From: Hyposmocoma kahamanoa | Lineage: Eukaryota; Arthropoda; Insecta; Lepidoptera; Cosmopterigidae | Reading direction: 5' to 3' | Length of the DNA stretch: 64,000 nucleotides | Assembly (NCBI RefSeq): GCF_003589595.1 | Contig: NW_020653726.1 | Location: 18,558,954 to 18,622,953 of the forward strand | Program-made: the position numbers and the translations under genes | In this document: one piece after another, positions 34,598 to 44,990 of the stretch | Position numbering within the stretch: the first letter of the stretch is position 1 | Layout of the letters: each line of letters starts with the position of its first letter | Notes under the pieces: generated by a model | What the model saw: the letters and a program-made list of their open reading frames with translations, nothing else | What the model was told of the DNA's origin: nothing | Databases searched by the model: none

Positions 34598-36084
34598 TTA
34601 ATGAGTTGTTTATCGTTTAGATATTTATAAGAAAATATTGTGTATATGCACTCGGAAATATTGTGATGGTACAGATGATATTTTTTTATATATTTACGAC
34701 GTAGACTTTTACTTTATAATAAAATATACCATCTATATGTGAAGTTGTCAATATACGAAAAGAAAAGGTAAATGTGGTGACAACACTGAACGTCGTAACT
34801 ATAATGTAGAAATATTTGAAAACATATTGACTATAAGATTATCCGTAAATCTTATTTGTAAAAACAAACAAAAAATAACAAATTCGTGAATTTACTTTCA
34901 CGTGAACAAAAATTTTGTGTTATTTTTCACGTATTTTGCGTTTTGCAATGTTGATGATGGAGTTACATAACAAATCGACGGTTAGCGCCACACAGCGGAG
35001 GGAGTTAGAACTAAGTTTAAAAACAAAATACAAAAAAAGGTGTTGGTATCGGTATTCGTTATTATATGTGTAGTTTTGTATAATTAAGTAGTTATGAAAA
35101 TTATATTGAAAAAATAAAAAAAAAATAAAAAAAAATATAATTAAATATTTATAAAATTTATAGATTTTTTCTTTCCTAGTATTAGATAAATTAAAATAAA
35201 CAATTTAACAAATATATTTGTAATGTTGAATATGCGTAAAACGGCCTTATCGCCTAAAGCAATTTCATTCATAAACTCCTTAATTTCAAGTAGGTACTGG
35301 GTATAAAAAAGTGTACAGATTTTTCAGGGTCCTGTAAACAATCCATAATCATTCATCATCAAAATGGTTTAAGAAAAACATCTTCAAGATACCTGATTCC
35401 AGACGCCGTCATGAACTGGCGCGAGTGAGACGCAATCACGCCGCCACGTGCGTCGAAAAGAGACAGAAATATAATCGTAATCCTTAAGTTCTTTCAACAT
35501 TAATTCCGCGCACCGAAATTGACTTGGTTCGAAAAACGAGTTCTAAAAGAACTAAGGCTAAAGCTGGATACAAATCTCGAGTTTGATTTTGGAGCTGAGT
35601 TTGTGGATCTATGATGGTCGGATCGTGACTGGCGTGCGGCGGTCACGGCAGCAACAGGCGGTCGTATGGGCGGGGCCTGAAGCCTTCAGACCTGCGCTCT
35701 GTACCCTCAGTTGTCATGACGACGCCTCCTTTGAATGTTTGTTACGCTACACCCATAAAGAGGTTTTCGAAACTTTCGCCTGTGATTGACGTGTAACGTT
35801 CAATAATTACGTTTCGTTGCTACGGTTCAAGTTTGGAGATGAAAGTTGATAGAGCTGGGTATAACTGTCGTTTTGAAATCGCATAGGAATCCTTCATTTT
35901 TGATACTACCTGCTGTTTGTTATAGGTACATAGATGCAAGCAGGGGTTGGTGTATTGGATAAGCTGTTGTCGTTTTCTGTTACTGTTTGTTTACAAAGGA
36001 AATGTATGCAGAAACAATTTTCTCTACTAGATTTTAGAAGATTGAATGACGACTATACGTTTAATGTTGTTTGTTCACAATGGC
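34598..36084. other. Unannotated stretch with GC-rich patch at 35390-35790
   Basis: Mostly AT-rich, with A-runs at 35100-35150. Around 35390-35790 GC rises and a 68-codon open frame (35583-35789, plus) appears with no recognised domain. No splice-site pattern supports an exon. It might be an unannotated 5' exon or promoter-like segment. Confidence 0.35.
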
Positions 36085-36285
36085 CGCCTGACAAACAATC
36101 CCAGAAATATCGTCGATGTTTTGCAGGAAGGACGTAAGTGCCATTTCGATTTTTTTCTGAGGAACATGTTTTAGGTTTTAATATTTGTTTTTTTTTTAAT
36201 TTACATACGGTTTTAAAATTCAATTTTATATTCAACTAAGTTAAAGTTTCAAACTTGAATTTGAAACAGGCCGTGAATATTTTAA
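36085..36285. mobile_element. Half copy of the palindromic element at 32863
   Basis: Shares ATATCGTCGATGTTTTGCAG, ACGTAAGTGCCATTTCGA, GGAACATGTTTTAGG and TTGAAACAGGCCGTGAATAT with the element at 32840-33030. The second arm is missing. Confidence 0.55.
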
Positions 36286-36638
36286 ATGTTTATTCTTCTT
36301 GAATATTTTTCATTTTTTATTGCACTTTAAACGCCATTTTTGTTCAGCTGTGTTGTAGAATGTGAGCGGGAGCTAAATAATTCCGTAGTGTAATAATTAA
36401 GTACTGTACTTATCTAAACAATGAACTTGGATCTTTTGTTTTATTTTTAATTCGTATATTAGTTTTTTGTGTTATCAAGTTTTCGAATCTTCTTTAACAT
36501 GTTTTTCCAAAAAAGTTATTGTTAATTACGCGAGGTAAGTTGAATTGTAGTAGTAGGGTTGAAAATCTTGCAAACATTTCAATTATACTGTAAACACCAA
36601 AAACAAAAAATGTTAATCCAAACAATAACTCATATTAC
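36286..36638. other. Unannotated spacer
   Basis: AT-rich; nothing recognised. Confidence 0.4.
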
Positions 36639-36768
36639 AGCGTTCTGTTTGGAGGGGTAAGGGTACTGGTGAAATTACAGGCACATGGGACTTGTCAACT
36701 TATGTCTCAGGGTGACGGGCGTAGTGGTAGTGCCTCTATGAACTTTGCGAAGCGATCTTTTGCCACCA
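36639..36768 (+). mobile_element. SINE-A copy, 3'-truncated
   Basis: GGTGAAATTACAGGCACATG, CAACTTATGTCTCAGGGTGA, then similarity fades after AACTTTGCGAAGCGATC, about 50 bases before the LINE poly-A end. Confidence 0.75.
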
Positions 36769-36817
36769 GCTTGGCACCATATTATCTTTTGCACCTAGCC
36801 GGTTTTTTGATTAAACA

Positions 36818-37178
36818 TTTTTTTTTTATTGTGACTCGGCAAAATGACTGCACCGCGCCTGATGGAAAGTGCGAATACAGTCCAGAGATGAGAGTAACGG
36901 ATGGAAAACACAAATATCTTCACTCCGTCACTATCATTTTGCCGGTCTGGCCAAATGCTTCTTCACACTACGTTTGAAGGACCCGATGTTATAGAGGGGA
37001 GGGAATACATGCGCCGGGAGTTGATTCCACAATTTGATGGTTCGGCATAAAAACGAATTGCCAAACTTTTTAGTGCGGGACGGTATTGAACTGACCGTCC
37101 AACTGTGGCAACGCAGTCCGGCACGGGTGGTCCGCTGATGGAAAGGAGAGGAAGGGATAAGATTGAATAACTCTTCAG
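36818..37178 (-). pseudogene. 5'-truncated jockey/CR1-like LINE, copy 1
   Basis: Minus strand. The coding tail reads SEELFNLIPSSPFHQRTTR, AGLRCHSWTVSSIPSRTKKF, LCRTIKLWNQLPAHVFPPLY and FKRSVKKHL, ending in TGA (plus TCA at 36934-36936). A ~105-bp 3' UTR and a poly-A run (plus-strand T run at 36818-36827) follow. The coding part has no stop in this stretch, so it is young. It is nearly identical to copy 2 at 43336-43750, including the UTR. Endonuclease and catalytic reverse-transcriptase domains are missing. Confidence 0.88.
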
Positions 37179-37252
37179 AAGAAGGCGTAGCGATGCAGTC
37201 CATCTAGGGCATCGACATAAACGTAACCTACTGATTCTTTATTACTTTTTTC

Positions 37253-37500
37253 GTCGTGCACCTAGAGGTAAGCGACACGCCTATTCATAACAGTTGCAGT
37301 GCCACTCAGAGCTTTAAATCTCAAATATCTAAGGGGCACTGCCACTACACACGTCACCCAGAGGCATAAGTTGACAAGTCCCATGTGCCTGTAATTTCAC
37401 CAGCACCCTTACTCTTCAAAACGGAACACAGTAATGGTGACATTACTGCTTGGCGGCAGACATAGGTAAGGTGGCAGTACTTCCCTGGACGAACTCTTAC
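37253..37500 (-). mobile_element. SINE-A copy, well preserved
   Basis: CGTGCACCTAGAGGTAAGCG through TGTGCCTGTAATTTCACCAG and ATTACTGCTTGGCGGCAGAC to CCCTGGACGAACTCTTA. Both extreme ends are missing. Confidence 0.87.
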
Positions 37501-37661
37501 GATACGATAAGAAGATTTCAAAAACTTGATGTTTAACTTTTTTAATTCCTCGACACTAACATATAAATGTCAAGGATGTAATTGTGCCATAAACTTGTGA
37601 CACTGTTCTAAATTTGTAATCTCTATGTCAAATAGATTCGAAGATAATTGTAACTTTTTTA

Positions 37662-37860
37662 TAAAAAAAAAGCCGGCTTCTAAAGTTCGTCGAATCACAG
37701 CTATTTGCCAAGTTTTATTAAAATCGGTTGCCGGAAAGTGCGCGGATTTATCCTCTAATTTGACACTCTTAGAGATGAAATGTTTTCTTCAAATTAAAAT
37801 GAGACCAATAGTGATGGAACCACTTTTCAACAAAAACTGAATCATCGGAATAGGTTCAAT
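37662..37860 (-). mobile_element. Repeat-C fragment, diverged
   Basis: Contains GCCGGCTTCTAAAGTTCGTC, TTTGCCAAGTTTTATTAAAA, GGAAAGTGCGCGGATTTAT, TTTTCTTCAAATT and a degenerate TCCAACAAAAA end. The order matches the minus-strand Repeat-C copies, with a central deletion. Confidence 0.65.
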
Positions 37861-39234
37861 TTTTTTTTTCTACATGACAATTAGATGACTCATCAACAAA
37901 TCACCGTCACCATGATAACCAGAAAAGAAAATACAAAATGTACAAAGGAGTCCGTAACAGTCCCATTGTCACCAAGAAGTCAGAATCAGATGAGGCGATC
38001 CCACGCAAATCAAAAAAGCCGATACGAAAACTTTTGAGGCCGGTGTTTTTTTCAATGAAAAAGTAACAATTATTTAAATTTGATATGGAAAATAATATGT
38101 GTAAAATTTTAATTGTCTATACTAGGCATATGGTAGTTCCATAGTAACCTAAACTAAAGCGGTTAATGTACAGGTCATTTAACAACAAAATCAATAATGG
38201 CGAACAAAAATTACTATTTACAAAACTAAACAACAAGATAGCAAAAATATAAGAATATATTCCGTGGGTGAATGTACCGCAGAAGATCCACTGGATCGTT
38301 GCATTTACGGCTCCAAGCTCCTAGCTTACTGTAGTAAACTCATTTCACTTTAAGCTTGACTCTCTAATACGTACCTTTGTATATTCTGTGGTAAAATATA
38401 CAGGGTACAATTCTATTCTGCTATCATAAACTAACGTGAGATCAGATAACACAAGTGGGATCAGCGAAACGTGATCTACAATCCCCTCTAATCGGTTATT
38501 TAATACCTTATTTAGTTTCAGTTTTATTGTCAAAGTCAAATAATCTTTTCACCTCACTAACTAGAAAAGGCTTTCTTTCTCATTAGAAATCTACGCGCAA
38601 AATCGTTTTTTGCACGCTTGTGCGGAAAAGGTTTTTGAAATTCGAATTCGACGGTGGACTGTGGCGCACCTAACTTTTTCTTTCAATGAAAAAAAAAGAT
38701 AATGACACGTTCAACTACGTAATTTGTCGTACAATACTTATTTATGTAATATAAACCCGTTGGTATATTTTATTCTTAATATTGTTGATATTAAATCGAC
38801 AATGATAACTAATTGTGTTTATTAAATTATTTTAATTCGTTGAAGAACTAAAATAATTTCAACAATCACTTAGGCATATAAAGTAAAAGTACAAGCAAGA
38901 ATAAAAGTTGATGACATGTAAATTCAGAACGCATCCGACAATAAACTTTTTCTTTTAATTTAAAAAACTGATGTTTAATAGTTGCTTTTCTTATATCTAT
39001 TAGTTTGCTCGCTATAGTGAGGTGAAAAGTTATGAGTTTCGCTCGGCAGCAAAGTTGTTTTGCGTCTCGTGCCTTGAAACCCTCGCTACGCTCAGGAATC
39101 CATTTTTGCTTCCTTCGCTTGCTCAGGTTTCAATAGAAGCACTCGCGTCAAACAACAACTTTGCAGCCTTGCATAACAAATAACTATTATTTCATTGGTA
39201 AGCAAATTACACTTGAAATTGTCATACTGATTAA
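37861..39234. other. Unannotated stretch
   Basis: No gene recognised. A GC-richer patch near 39040-39160 includes CTCGCTACGCTCAGGAATCC and CTTCGCTTGCTCAGG, with no match elsewhere in the window. Confidence 0.4.
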
Positions 39235-39418
39235 GCGCTCACGCGATGCGCTCCTCCTACCGCAAAATGGCGGCTATTTGGTTTCGCAAATTAGAAAAGC
39301 ATTCAGTTTAAATACAAGTTTTTATAAATAAAAATTATTATTCTGCATTGCTAAATAAATACCCTCCGTACTACCATCAAAAACATCTCAAATACGGCTG
39401 CATTTATCGCGTGAGCGG
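39235..39418 (-). mobile_element. MITE-2, 184-bp internal-deletion derivative, TTAA duplication
   Basis: Starts GCGCTCACGCGAT and ends ATCGCGTGAGCGG, with TTAA at 39231-39234 and 39419-39422. It matches the last ~150 bases of the full MITE-2, reversed (CTACCGCAAAATGGCGG, TTATTATTCTGCATTGC). It then jumps to the other terminal repeat. The clean duplication shows it moved in this shortened form. Confidence 0.88.
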
Positions 39419-39422
39419 TTAA

Positions 39423-39510
39423 ACTCTACTGCTCATTCGTAAGACAGGTTACCCTGAGAAGAATGAGCAAGATACTCTAGGTGTTGCTCTTTGTAAATAT
39501 ACATTTGTCA
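39423..39510 (-). mobile_element. LINE-E 3' UTR fragment
   Basis: CTACTGCTCATTCG, CCTGAGAAGAATGAGCAAGA and TACTCTAGGTGTTGCTC. It touches the MITE-2 target duplication, so MITE-2 probably inserted at or into this tail. Confidence 0.65.
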
Positions 39511-40009
39511 TTACAATACTTAATTTAAACATCTTAGATCGAGAATACCTGAAAGAGCTAAACGGGTTACTACCACGGATTTTTGTCATTCAAATAGGCA
39601 GGAGTTGTATAAAAACTTCACAATAAAGTTTTTGTTTCACTATAGTTTTAAAACTCATAAATGACAAATTTTGAAATTCAATCGGTATGTTATTAGCGTA
39701 TACATTGCCTTAAATGAATTTGACATTTTATGAAAACCACTGTTTATTTTTATTCTTCATATTAATGTTAATCTCTTTAAACTTATCTTTCAAAGACACT
39801 ATATCAACCAAAATTATTGTTAAAAGATAGAAAGAGAAGAAAGGAGGCAGAATTTTTTTTAATAAATTCTTTAAAAAATTTTCAGTGATTTTTTTAACTG
39901 TGTGTATAACATACATATCAGCAAGTGAAACAAAAAATTGTTTCCGATATACAAAGTGTGATTTATTATTCAGTCATTAATTATGGTAATACAGTTTTTT
40001 TTTGTTTTC
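39511..40009. other. Unannotated AT-rich stretch
   Basis: No feature recognised. Confidence 0.4.
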
Positions 40010-40193
40010 GTTCGGTTCGATTCCCGTTAGGATCAATTTGGGATATGAAATTTTTTAAATTGGTTCCAGTCTGGGTATTCTGGGAAGTGCCCTAAAGTGA
40101 ATTCCGTTGCTCTCGTATTAATATACAGGGAATTCTCTAGTTTGAAACCAGGCGATTGGTGTGATTGTATGGCGTACATTATAAAAAAAATAT
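40010..40193 (+). mobile_element. SINE-F copy with B-box
   Basis: Starts within the tRNA-like head (GGTTCGATTCCCGTTAGGAT, a recognisable B-box). It runs through GAATTCCGTTGCTCTCGTAT and ACAGGGAATTCTCTAGTTTG to CAGGCGATTGGTGTGATTGT. The A-box side is missing, consistent with 5' truncation. Confidence 0.78.
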
Positions 40194-40555
40194 TAACAAA
40201 CAAAAACATACGAAGTTGCCTGTTTATCGGTATTATACAGGATATATAACGGAGAGTGTGTAATTGAACATGTATCGATATATCGGGTCGCATTTTTTGT
40301 TACACCCCATATTGAGAGAGGTAAAACTCAAAATATACACAGTGAAAAATCGTTTCACAATATCAATGTAATCCGTGCGCAATCCAATCATTCATATGCA
40401 TTAAACAAATGAAAACTTCCAATTCATCAGGTTGCTATTGTTTTTATGGAATAACAAGTCTTTGATACCGATTTCAACGTCGGAGTTCATTATTGAATGA
40501 CAAATTATTATTCTTTGATTACAGACAGGCATGAATTATACATTTAAATAAATTT
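40194..40555. other. Unannotated stretch
   Basis: No feature recognised. A sequence ending ATTTTTTGTTACACCCCATA near 40290 may be another short repeat end. Confidence 0.35.
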
Positions 40556-40931
40556 AGTAGCACCGCCACCTTACCTATTTCTTCCGTCAAGCAGTAATGT
40601 GAGTATTAACGCGTTCCGATTTTGAAGGGTTGGGGTTTGGGACTTGTCAACTTATCTCAGGGTGACGGGCACAGTGGCAGTACCCCTAATATCTTTGCGA
40701 TTTGAAGCTCTGAGTGGCACTGCAACCGTTATGGATAGGCGTGTCGCTTACCACCAGCCGCACGACTTTTCCGTTCCATCACCTGCCCCCGTAGTATGGC
40801 TACGCATGATAGTCGCGTCGCGCGCGATAAAATCTAATTTAGATAGCCAATAGCGCGCGCTTATTTCAATTTTATCGCGCGCTTGTCGTGACTATCATGC
40901 GTAGCCATGCTACCGGGGCTGGTATTATAAA
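40556..40931 (+). mobile_element. SINE-A copy split by MITE-3
   Basis: The SINE runs from ACCGCCACCTTACCTATTTC to TTCCATCACCTG (40785), is interrupted for 133 bases plus a duplication, and resumes with CTGGTATTATAAA at 40919. Removing the insert and one CTG restores the family 3' end (compare CACTTGGTATTATAAA in the copy at 14942). There is also a deletion around GGGTTTGGGACTTG. Confidence 0.9.
40786..40918. mobile_element. MITE-3, 133-bp near-perfect palindrome
   Basis: The left end CCCCCGTAGTATGGCTACGC and the right end (reverse complement) CCCCGGTAGCATGGCTACGC are inverted repeats. They continue through GCATGATAGTC to GCGCGCGATAAAAT, so the arms are about 47 bp around a short spacer. CTG flanks both sides (40783-40785, 40919-40921). 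The neighbouring SINE gives the empty-site sequence, so the boundaries are firm. No coding capacity. The superfamily is uncertain; a 3-bp duplication occurs in PIF/Harbinger and CACTA types. Confidence 0.9.
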
Positions 40932-41082
40932 TTAAATTACACATTTTACTCGTTGCATTGGTTAAATACGACTTTTCATTCCTAAGGCAAATTCTCCTCA
41001 CTAGAATGTGTAAGAAACTCCGGGGTTGCGCTTTGTAAACTTAATAAAACTAAAAAGTAATAATCGTTTCTTATACACATGT

Positions 41083-41312
41083 TAATAAATAAAAGACAAC
41101 ATCGCGTACGTTGCTGTGTTCCCAGAGTAAGTAAGTAAAGCACTTATGTTATGGAAATCGGAAACAACGACGGTACCACAAACACCCAGACCCGAGATAA
41201 ATAGACAAGTTAGTTTTCTATATTGATCCGGCCGGGGATTGAAACCAGGACCTCTGAGAGGGCGACACCATATTATAAACCAGTGTGCAAGCTATTTGCA
41301 CGGATGTCGTCA
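41083..41312 (-). mobile_element. SINE-M copy
   Basis: Minus strand: AAAGCACTTATGTTATGGAA, ATCGGAAACAACGACGGTAC, CACAAACACCCAGACCC, then a tRNA-like head (GGGGATTGAAACCAGGACCT, a degenerate B-box on the reverse strand). It has the same organisation as 21487-21716. Confidence 0.8.
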
Positions 41313-41384
41313 ATCAAAATTTCACGACTAGAAACAACCTGGACGAGCTAAATCGGTCTATACCAAGGTGGCTAAATGCGAGAT

Positions 41385-41760
41385 GCGGCTTTATTATCAT
41401 CTGTTTCAGATCATTGTTTATTCTATGGCCTAAAAGGTGAATTTTGAATTATTAAATGGGAAAAGCGGTTTTATTATTTTCTGTTTAAGATTCTTGTCAC
41501 TTCTATGAACAAAAAATAAATTTTGATTTTTAAATTTGAAAGGTTCTTCGGCAATGGTTGTGTTGACTGGGGTCAGGGACCGACCGTTATTATTATTTTA
41601 CGTGTCTAATTTGGATTCTCGCCTCTTCTGTGGTCTGAAAGATAAATTTTGAATTGAATATCTATATAGGAGTGGCGGTATTATTACTATTATCTGTTTT
41701 AAATTCTCGTCTCTTACATGACCTAAAAGATAAATCTTAAATACTGAATGAGAGAAATGA
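41385..41760. repeat. Degenerate ~80-bp tandem repeat
   Basis: Four diverged units begin near 41387, 41466, 41590 and 41676. They share GCGGTTTTATTATT..TCTGTTT, GATTCT.GTC.CTTCTATG and AAAGATAAATTTTGAATT. A fifth related piece (TTATTATT..TCTG, ending GGAAGAGGCGGCACG) lies at 42062-42140. Divergence is high, so the array is old. No coding meaning. Confidence 0.6.
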
Positions 41761-42635
41761 TTACTTTTATTATTTATTTTTTTGTCAATTTGTTGGCTGG
41801 TTTTAAGTGTAAATTACAGTAAGGTGTATATTTATGTGGAGAGTACGTAATAAGAGTTAATTTAGTTTTCATTTATCCGCATGATCTCTTTGACAATTCG
41901 GCATGTGTTTAAAATTATATCTTATTGGAAGGTAATTTAGGGGTTTCGTTAAAGTCTAATAATTTGAGGCTATGGAGAAGATAATTTGAGATAACGCCTG
42001 ATGTCGAAAGAACAATAGGGACAACATATACATTCTCTTATCGCGAAATTCTAGTAACTCCTTTTTTATTATTATTTCTGTTTTTTTTATTATTTATTAT
42101 TATCTAAAATATTAACTTAGAATTTTTGAATGGAAGAGGCGGCACGAGTATTTTCCGTCAATTTGCCAGGGTCAGAGACTCAGTTTCAAGAACTGGCGAA
42201 CAATACGTGCAGTATCGAGCAAGACCGCCTTAATTTATTATTATTATTATTGCAGAAAGCATTTGGGCTGCAAGTGATACGTCATAGAAATCCAATCGAA
42301 ACAAGTTATTAAATCAACTGTTCATTGATGTAGTCCGTGTAATCCATATTGATTGATTGCTCACTCCTTTGATGCGAGAGTGAAAAGGTCCCAATATTGC
42401 ATAAGTCCAATAGAGCGTACATAAAAAGCGTGGTGGCAATGAATTGGTTTCACTGCATCCATTACGGAAATGGAAGTATGAACTCTAGGATTATCCACTT
42501 AATGCGACGGCGTGGTTACAAATGCTATCAAGTCACAAGCGCTTCGCTGAATTACATTAATTGAAATGTTACTTATTAATTGAATCAAATAAATAAAATT
42601 ATTTACACTGCGGGCGCTAAGATCCCGGGTTCAAA
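41761..42635. other. Unannotated stretch around the tandem-repeat remnant
   Basis: Holds the fifth tandem unit (42062-42140) and an open frame at 42130-42312 with no recognised domain. No other feature. Confidence 0.35.
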
Positions 42636-42990
42636 GTCAAAGTAAAAAAATCATTTATTCCGTAGGTAAAATAAATTTACATGTAAGCATTGACTTACAA
42701 TTATATGGACGTCGACGGACGGACGGTCCGCGCTAAAAAGTGTCCACACTTGTAAGGCGCTAAAATCGTATACAGAGCGCCAAACTCCGCTTTAGTCTTC
42801 ATTTGTTCGACTGACAGCGCGATACTGCGATGACATTACAATTTAAATTTCGAATAGGTCGACTTGGGACATTTTTTTCGTGGTTTTTGTATTAGACCCG
42901 TCGTCCATTTATTTGTAAGTCAATGCATGTAAGCGTCATTTTTTACATACATACAAGAAACTCTGGAGGTTGCTATTTTCAAATTTTCCT
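42636..42990 (-). mobile_element. LINE-E 3' UTR tail split by MITE-1
   Basis: Minus-strand LINE-E tail: TCAAAGTCAAAGTAAAAAAA, TCATTTATTCCGTAGG, AAAATAAATTTACATGTAAG. After the MITE come CGTCATTTTTTACATA and GAAACTCTGGAGGTTGC. The AAAGTCAAAGT end corresponds to the repeated TTTGACTTTGAC 3' terminus of the LINE. The tail lacks part of its middle. Confidence 0.75.
42688..42925. mobile_element. MITE-1 copy 2, nested, 8-bp duplication CATGTAAG
   Basis: 238 bp, CATTGACTTACAA...TTGTAAGTCAATG, flanked by CATGTAAG at 42680-42687 and 42926-42933. It shows a small expansion (GACGGACGGACGG) and a 5'-of-centre deletion relative to copies 1 and 3. It inserted into a LINE-E tail, so it is younger than that LINE copy. 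Confidence 0.93.
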
Positions 42991-43002
42991 ATTTTTTTTA
43001 TA

Positions 43003-43188
43003 ACATCAAGTGACAGGACGAAGAAGTCGATCCATAACAGTTGCAGTGCCATTCAAAGCTTTAAATCGCAAAGATCTGAGCCTCAGTAACACTGCGTCTG
43101 TTACCTTGAGACATAAGTTGACAACTCCCATGTGCCTGTAATTTCACCAGCACGCTTACCCTTCAAAACCGGAACACAGTAATGTTCA
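43003..43188 (-). mobile_element. SINE-A copy
   Basis: ACATCAAGTGACAGGACGAA, AGAGCTTT-like core, CATGTGCCTGTAATTTCACC, TTCAAAACCGGAACACAGTA. The 3' end is complete and the 5' part is cut. Confidence 0.85.
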
Positions 43189-43237
43189 GATTCAAAGATG
43201 GACACTCAATATTCACAAAATTTATAAAAAATATTTT

Positions 43238-43335
43238 TTAGACTCTCAGATCTTTGCGTTTAAAGGCTCCGAGTGGCACTTCGACTGCTATAGGCAGGCG
43301 AGTTGCTTGCCTTGTTCGTCCCGTCACTCGGTATC
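43238..43335 (+). mobile_element. SINE-A 3' fragment abutting a LINE
   Basis: CTCTCAGATCTTTGCG through CTTGTTCGTCCCGTCACTCG, stopping just before the expected TATTATAAA end, where the LINE at 43336 begins. Confidence 0.75.
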
Positions 43336-43750
43336 GTAAATCGGTGCGTATTCTATCGCCTGTACCACGGTGAGTGCTCTGAAGAGTTATTCAACCTTAT
43401 CCCTTCCTCTCCTTTCCATCAGCGGACCACCCGTGCTGGACTGCGTTGCCACAGTTGGACGGTCAGTTCAATACCGTCCCGCACTAAAAAGTTTGGCAAT
43501 TCGTTCTTATGCCGAACCATCAAATTGTGGAACCAACTCCCGGCGCATGTATTCCCTCCCCTCTATAACATCGGGTCCTTCAAACGTAGTGTGAAGAAGC
43601 ATTTGGCCAGACCGGCAAAATGATAGTGACGGAATGAAGATATTTGTGTTTTCCATCCGTTACTCTCTTCTCTGGACTGTATTCGCACTTTCCATCAGGC
43701 GTGGTGCAGTCATTTTGCCGAGTCACAATAAAAAAAAAAAAAAAAAAAAA
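43336..43750 (+). pseudogene. 5'-truncated jockey/CR1-like LINE, copy 2, with poly-A
   Basis: The plus frame starts about CVFYRLYHGECSEELFNLIP and runs through RTTRAGLRCHSWTVSSIPSR and LWNQLPAHVFPPL to KHLARPAK, with TGA at 43621-43623. A 3' UTR follows (CATCAGGCGTGGTGCAGTCA) and a poly-A run ends at 43750. It retains about 15 more codons than copy 1 at 36818. No catalytic domain is present. Near-identity of the two copies implies recent activity. Confidence 0.9.
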
Positions 43751-44069
43751 TCAACGCCATACCCGACGAGAATCAAACAACGTTGCCTTGCTTGGGATTT
43801 TTTTTGTCGCTTTCAGTTTCTAATTTGCGCCAAGATACAACGCTTACCAAAGTTTCGTCGTACGTTCTCGTGAGCTGTAAAAGTGACTTGGTTATTTATC
43901 GGTCGCGAGCAAACTTGGGCCAATGGGTTGAGACCGCCATCTTACCTGAGTCCGCTTTAGTGTAATGTCAGGCTTATCATGAGCTATGTGTCTAATGATC
44001 AGCTTACAAACAAGTTGGAGTACATTTTTAACGTTTGCAGTTCTCACAGAAGACTTTAATTTCCAAGTT

Positions 44070-44398
44070 ATTCAGATCCTTGTTGGTTTGTCATGCCGAC
44101 CCACTCGGGTTCGAATCCTGGTTGGCACCTTTTAGTAGCAGTAGAGCTCCTTGTGAAAGAGTCCGTCCAGGGAAGTACTGCCACATTACCTAATTCCTCC
44201 GCCAAGCAGTACTGTCAGCAGTACTGTGTTCCGGTTTTAAAGGGTAACGGTGCTGGTGAAATTACACATGGGATTTGTCATATTGTATTTTAGGGTGACG
44301 GGCGCAGTGGCAGTGCGCCTCAGATCTTTGCGATTTAAAGCTCTGAGTGGCATTGCAACTGTTATGGACAGGCGTGTAACTTACCGTCAGGCGTTATT
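44070..44398 (+). mobile_element. SINE-A reference copy with tRNA-like head
   Basis: The only copy in the window with a head: GACCCACTCGGGTTCGAATC carries the B-box GGTTCGAATCC at 44108-44118. The body follows in order: TAGTAGCAGTAGAGCTCCTT, GTCCAGGGAAGTACTGCCAC, AAGCAGTACTGTCAGC, GTGTTCCGGTTTTAAAGGG, GGTGCTGGTGAAATTAC, GACGGGCGCAGTGGCAGTG, TTTGCGATTTAAAGCTCTGA and GTTATGGACAGGCGTGT. Other copies add the 3' end CGTCCCGTCACTTGATATTATAAA-like. A tRNA head on an unrelated body fits a polymerase III SINE. A-box and acceptor half are not recognisable. Confidence 0.85.
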
Positions 44399-44990
44399 TT
44401 AGGCATTTTTGAAGTTGGTTCTTTTTTAAAAAAAATGTATGTTAATAGAGTCATAATATTGTAGATTTATTCATTGTCGACACCTCGAAAATTTATTAAG
44501 TATTTAATAATATTTTGAATAATTCCTGTCATTAGCCATGCTCTTAACCTATAAACTATTCTAAAATGCAATAAGTAACGCTAAATAAATTTTAAAACGT
44601 CCATTTCAAATTTCGAAACTTTCAAAATCGGACAATAGGTAATAACATCGTATATTCAAGTTACCTTATACTACACGGCAATTGAAAATAAACCCAATGT
44701 ATATTATACATACCATGTTAAAGTGGATTTGTAGTACTCTCACGTCCGAGCACATTTGGCACGATCCATCATAGAGGATATCATGGAATCCAAAGACGTC
44801 ACAGGCACTAGCTGGTAACTAATAGCTGCTAACTACTGTCCTCTAGGTGTATATGTATAACATTTAATGTTTGCATATTTATTCCCTATACGTCCTATTA
44901 TTATTCTTGAGGTGAGGTGACAACATCACTTTACATTGCTCTGATTCCGAAGTAAGTAATTAAAGAACTTGTTTTCATTATTATTAATAC
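44399..44990. other. Unannotated AT-rich stretch
   Basis: No feature recognised. Confidence 0.4.

Noticed and set aside
36085..36285. Host exon from the open frames near 36053-36235
   Set aside because: The sequence matches one arm of the non-coding palindromic element at 32863.
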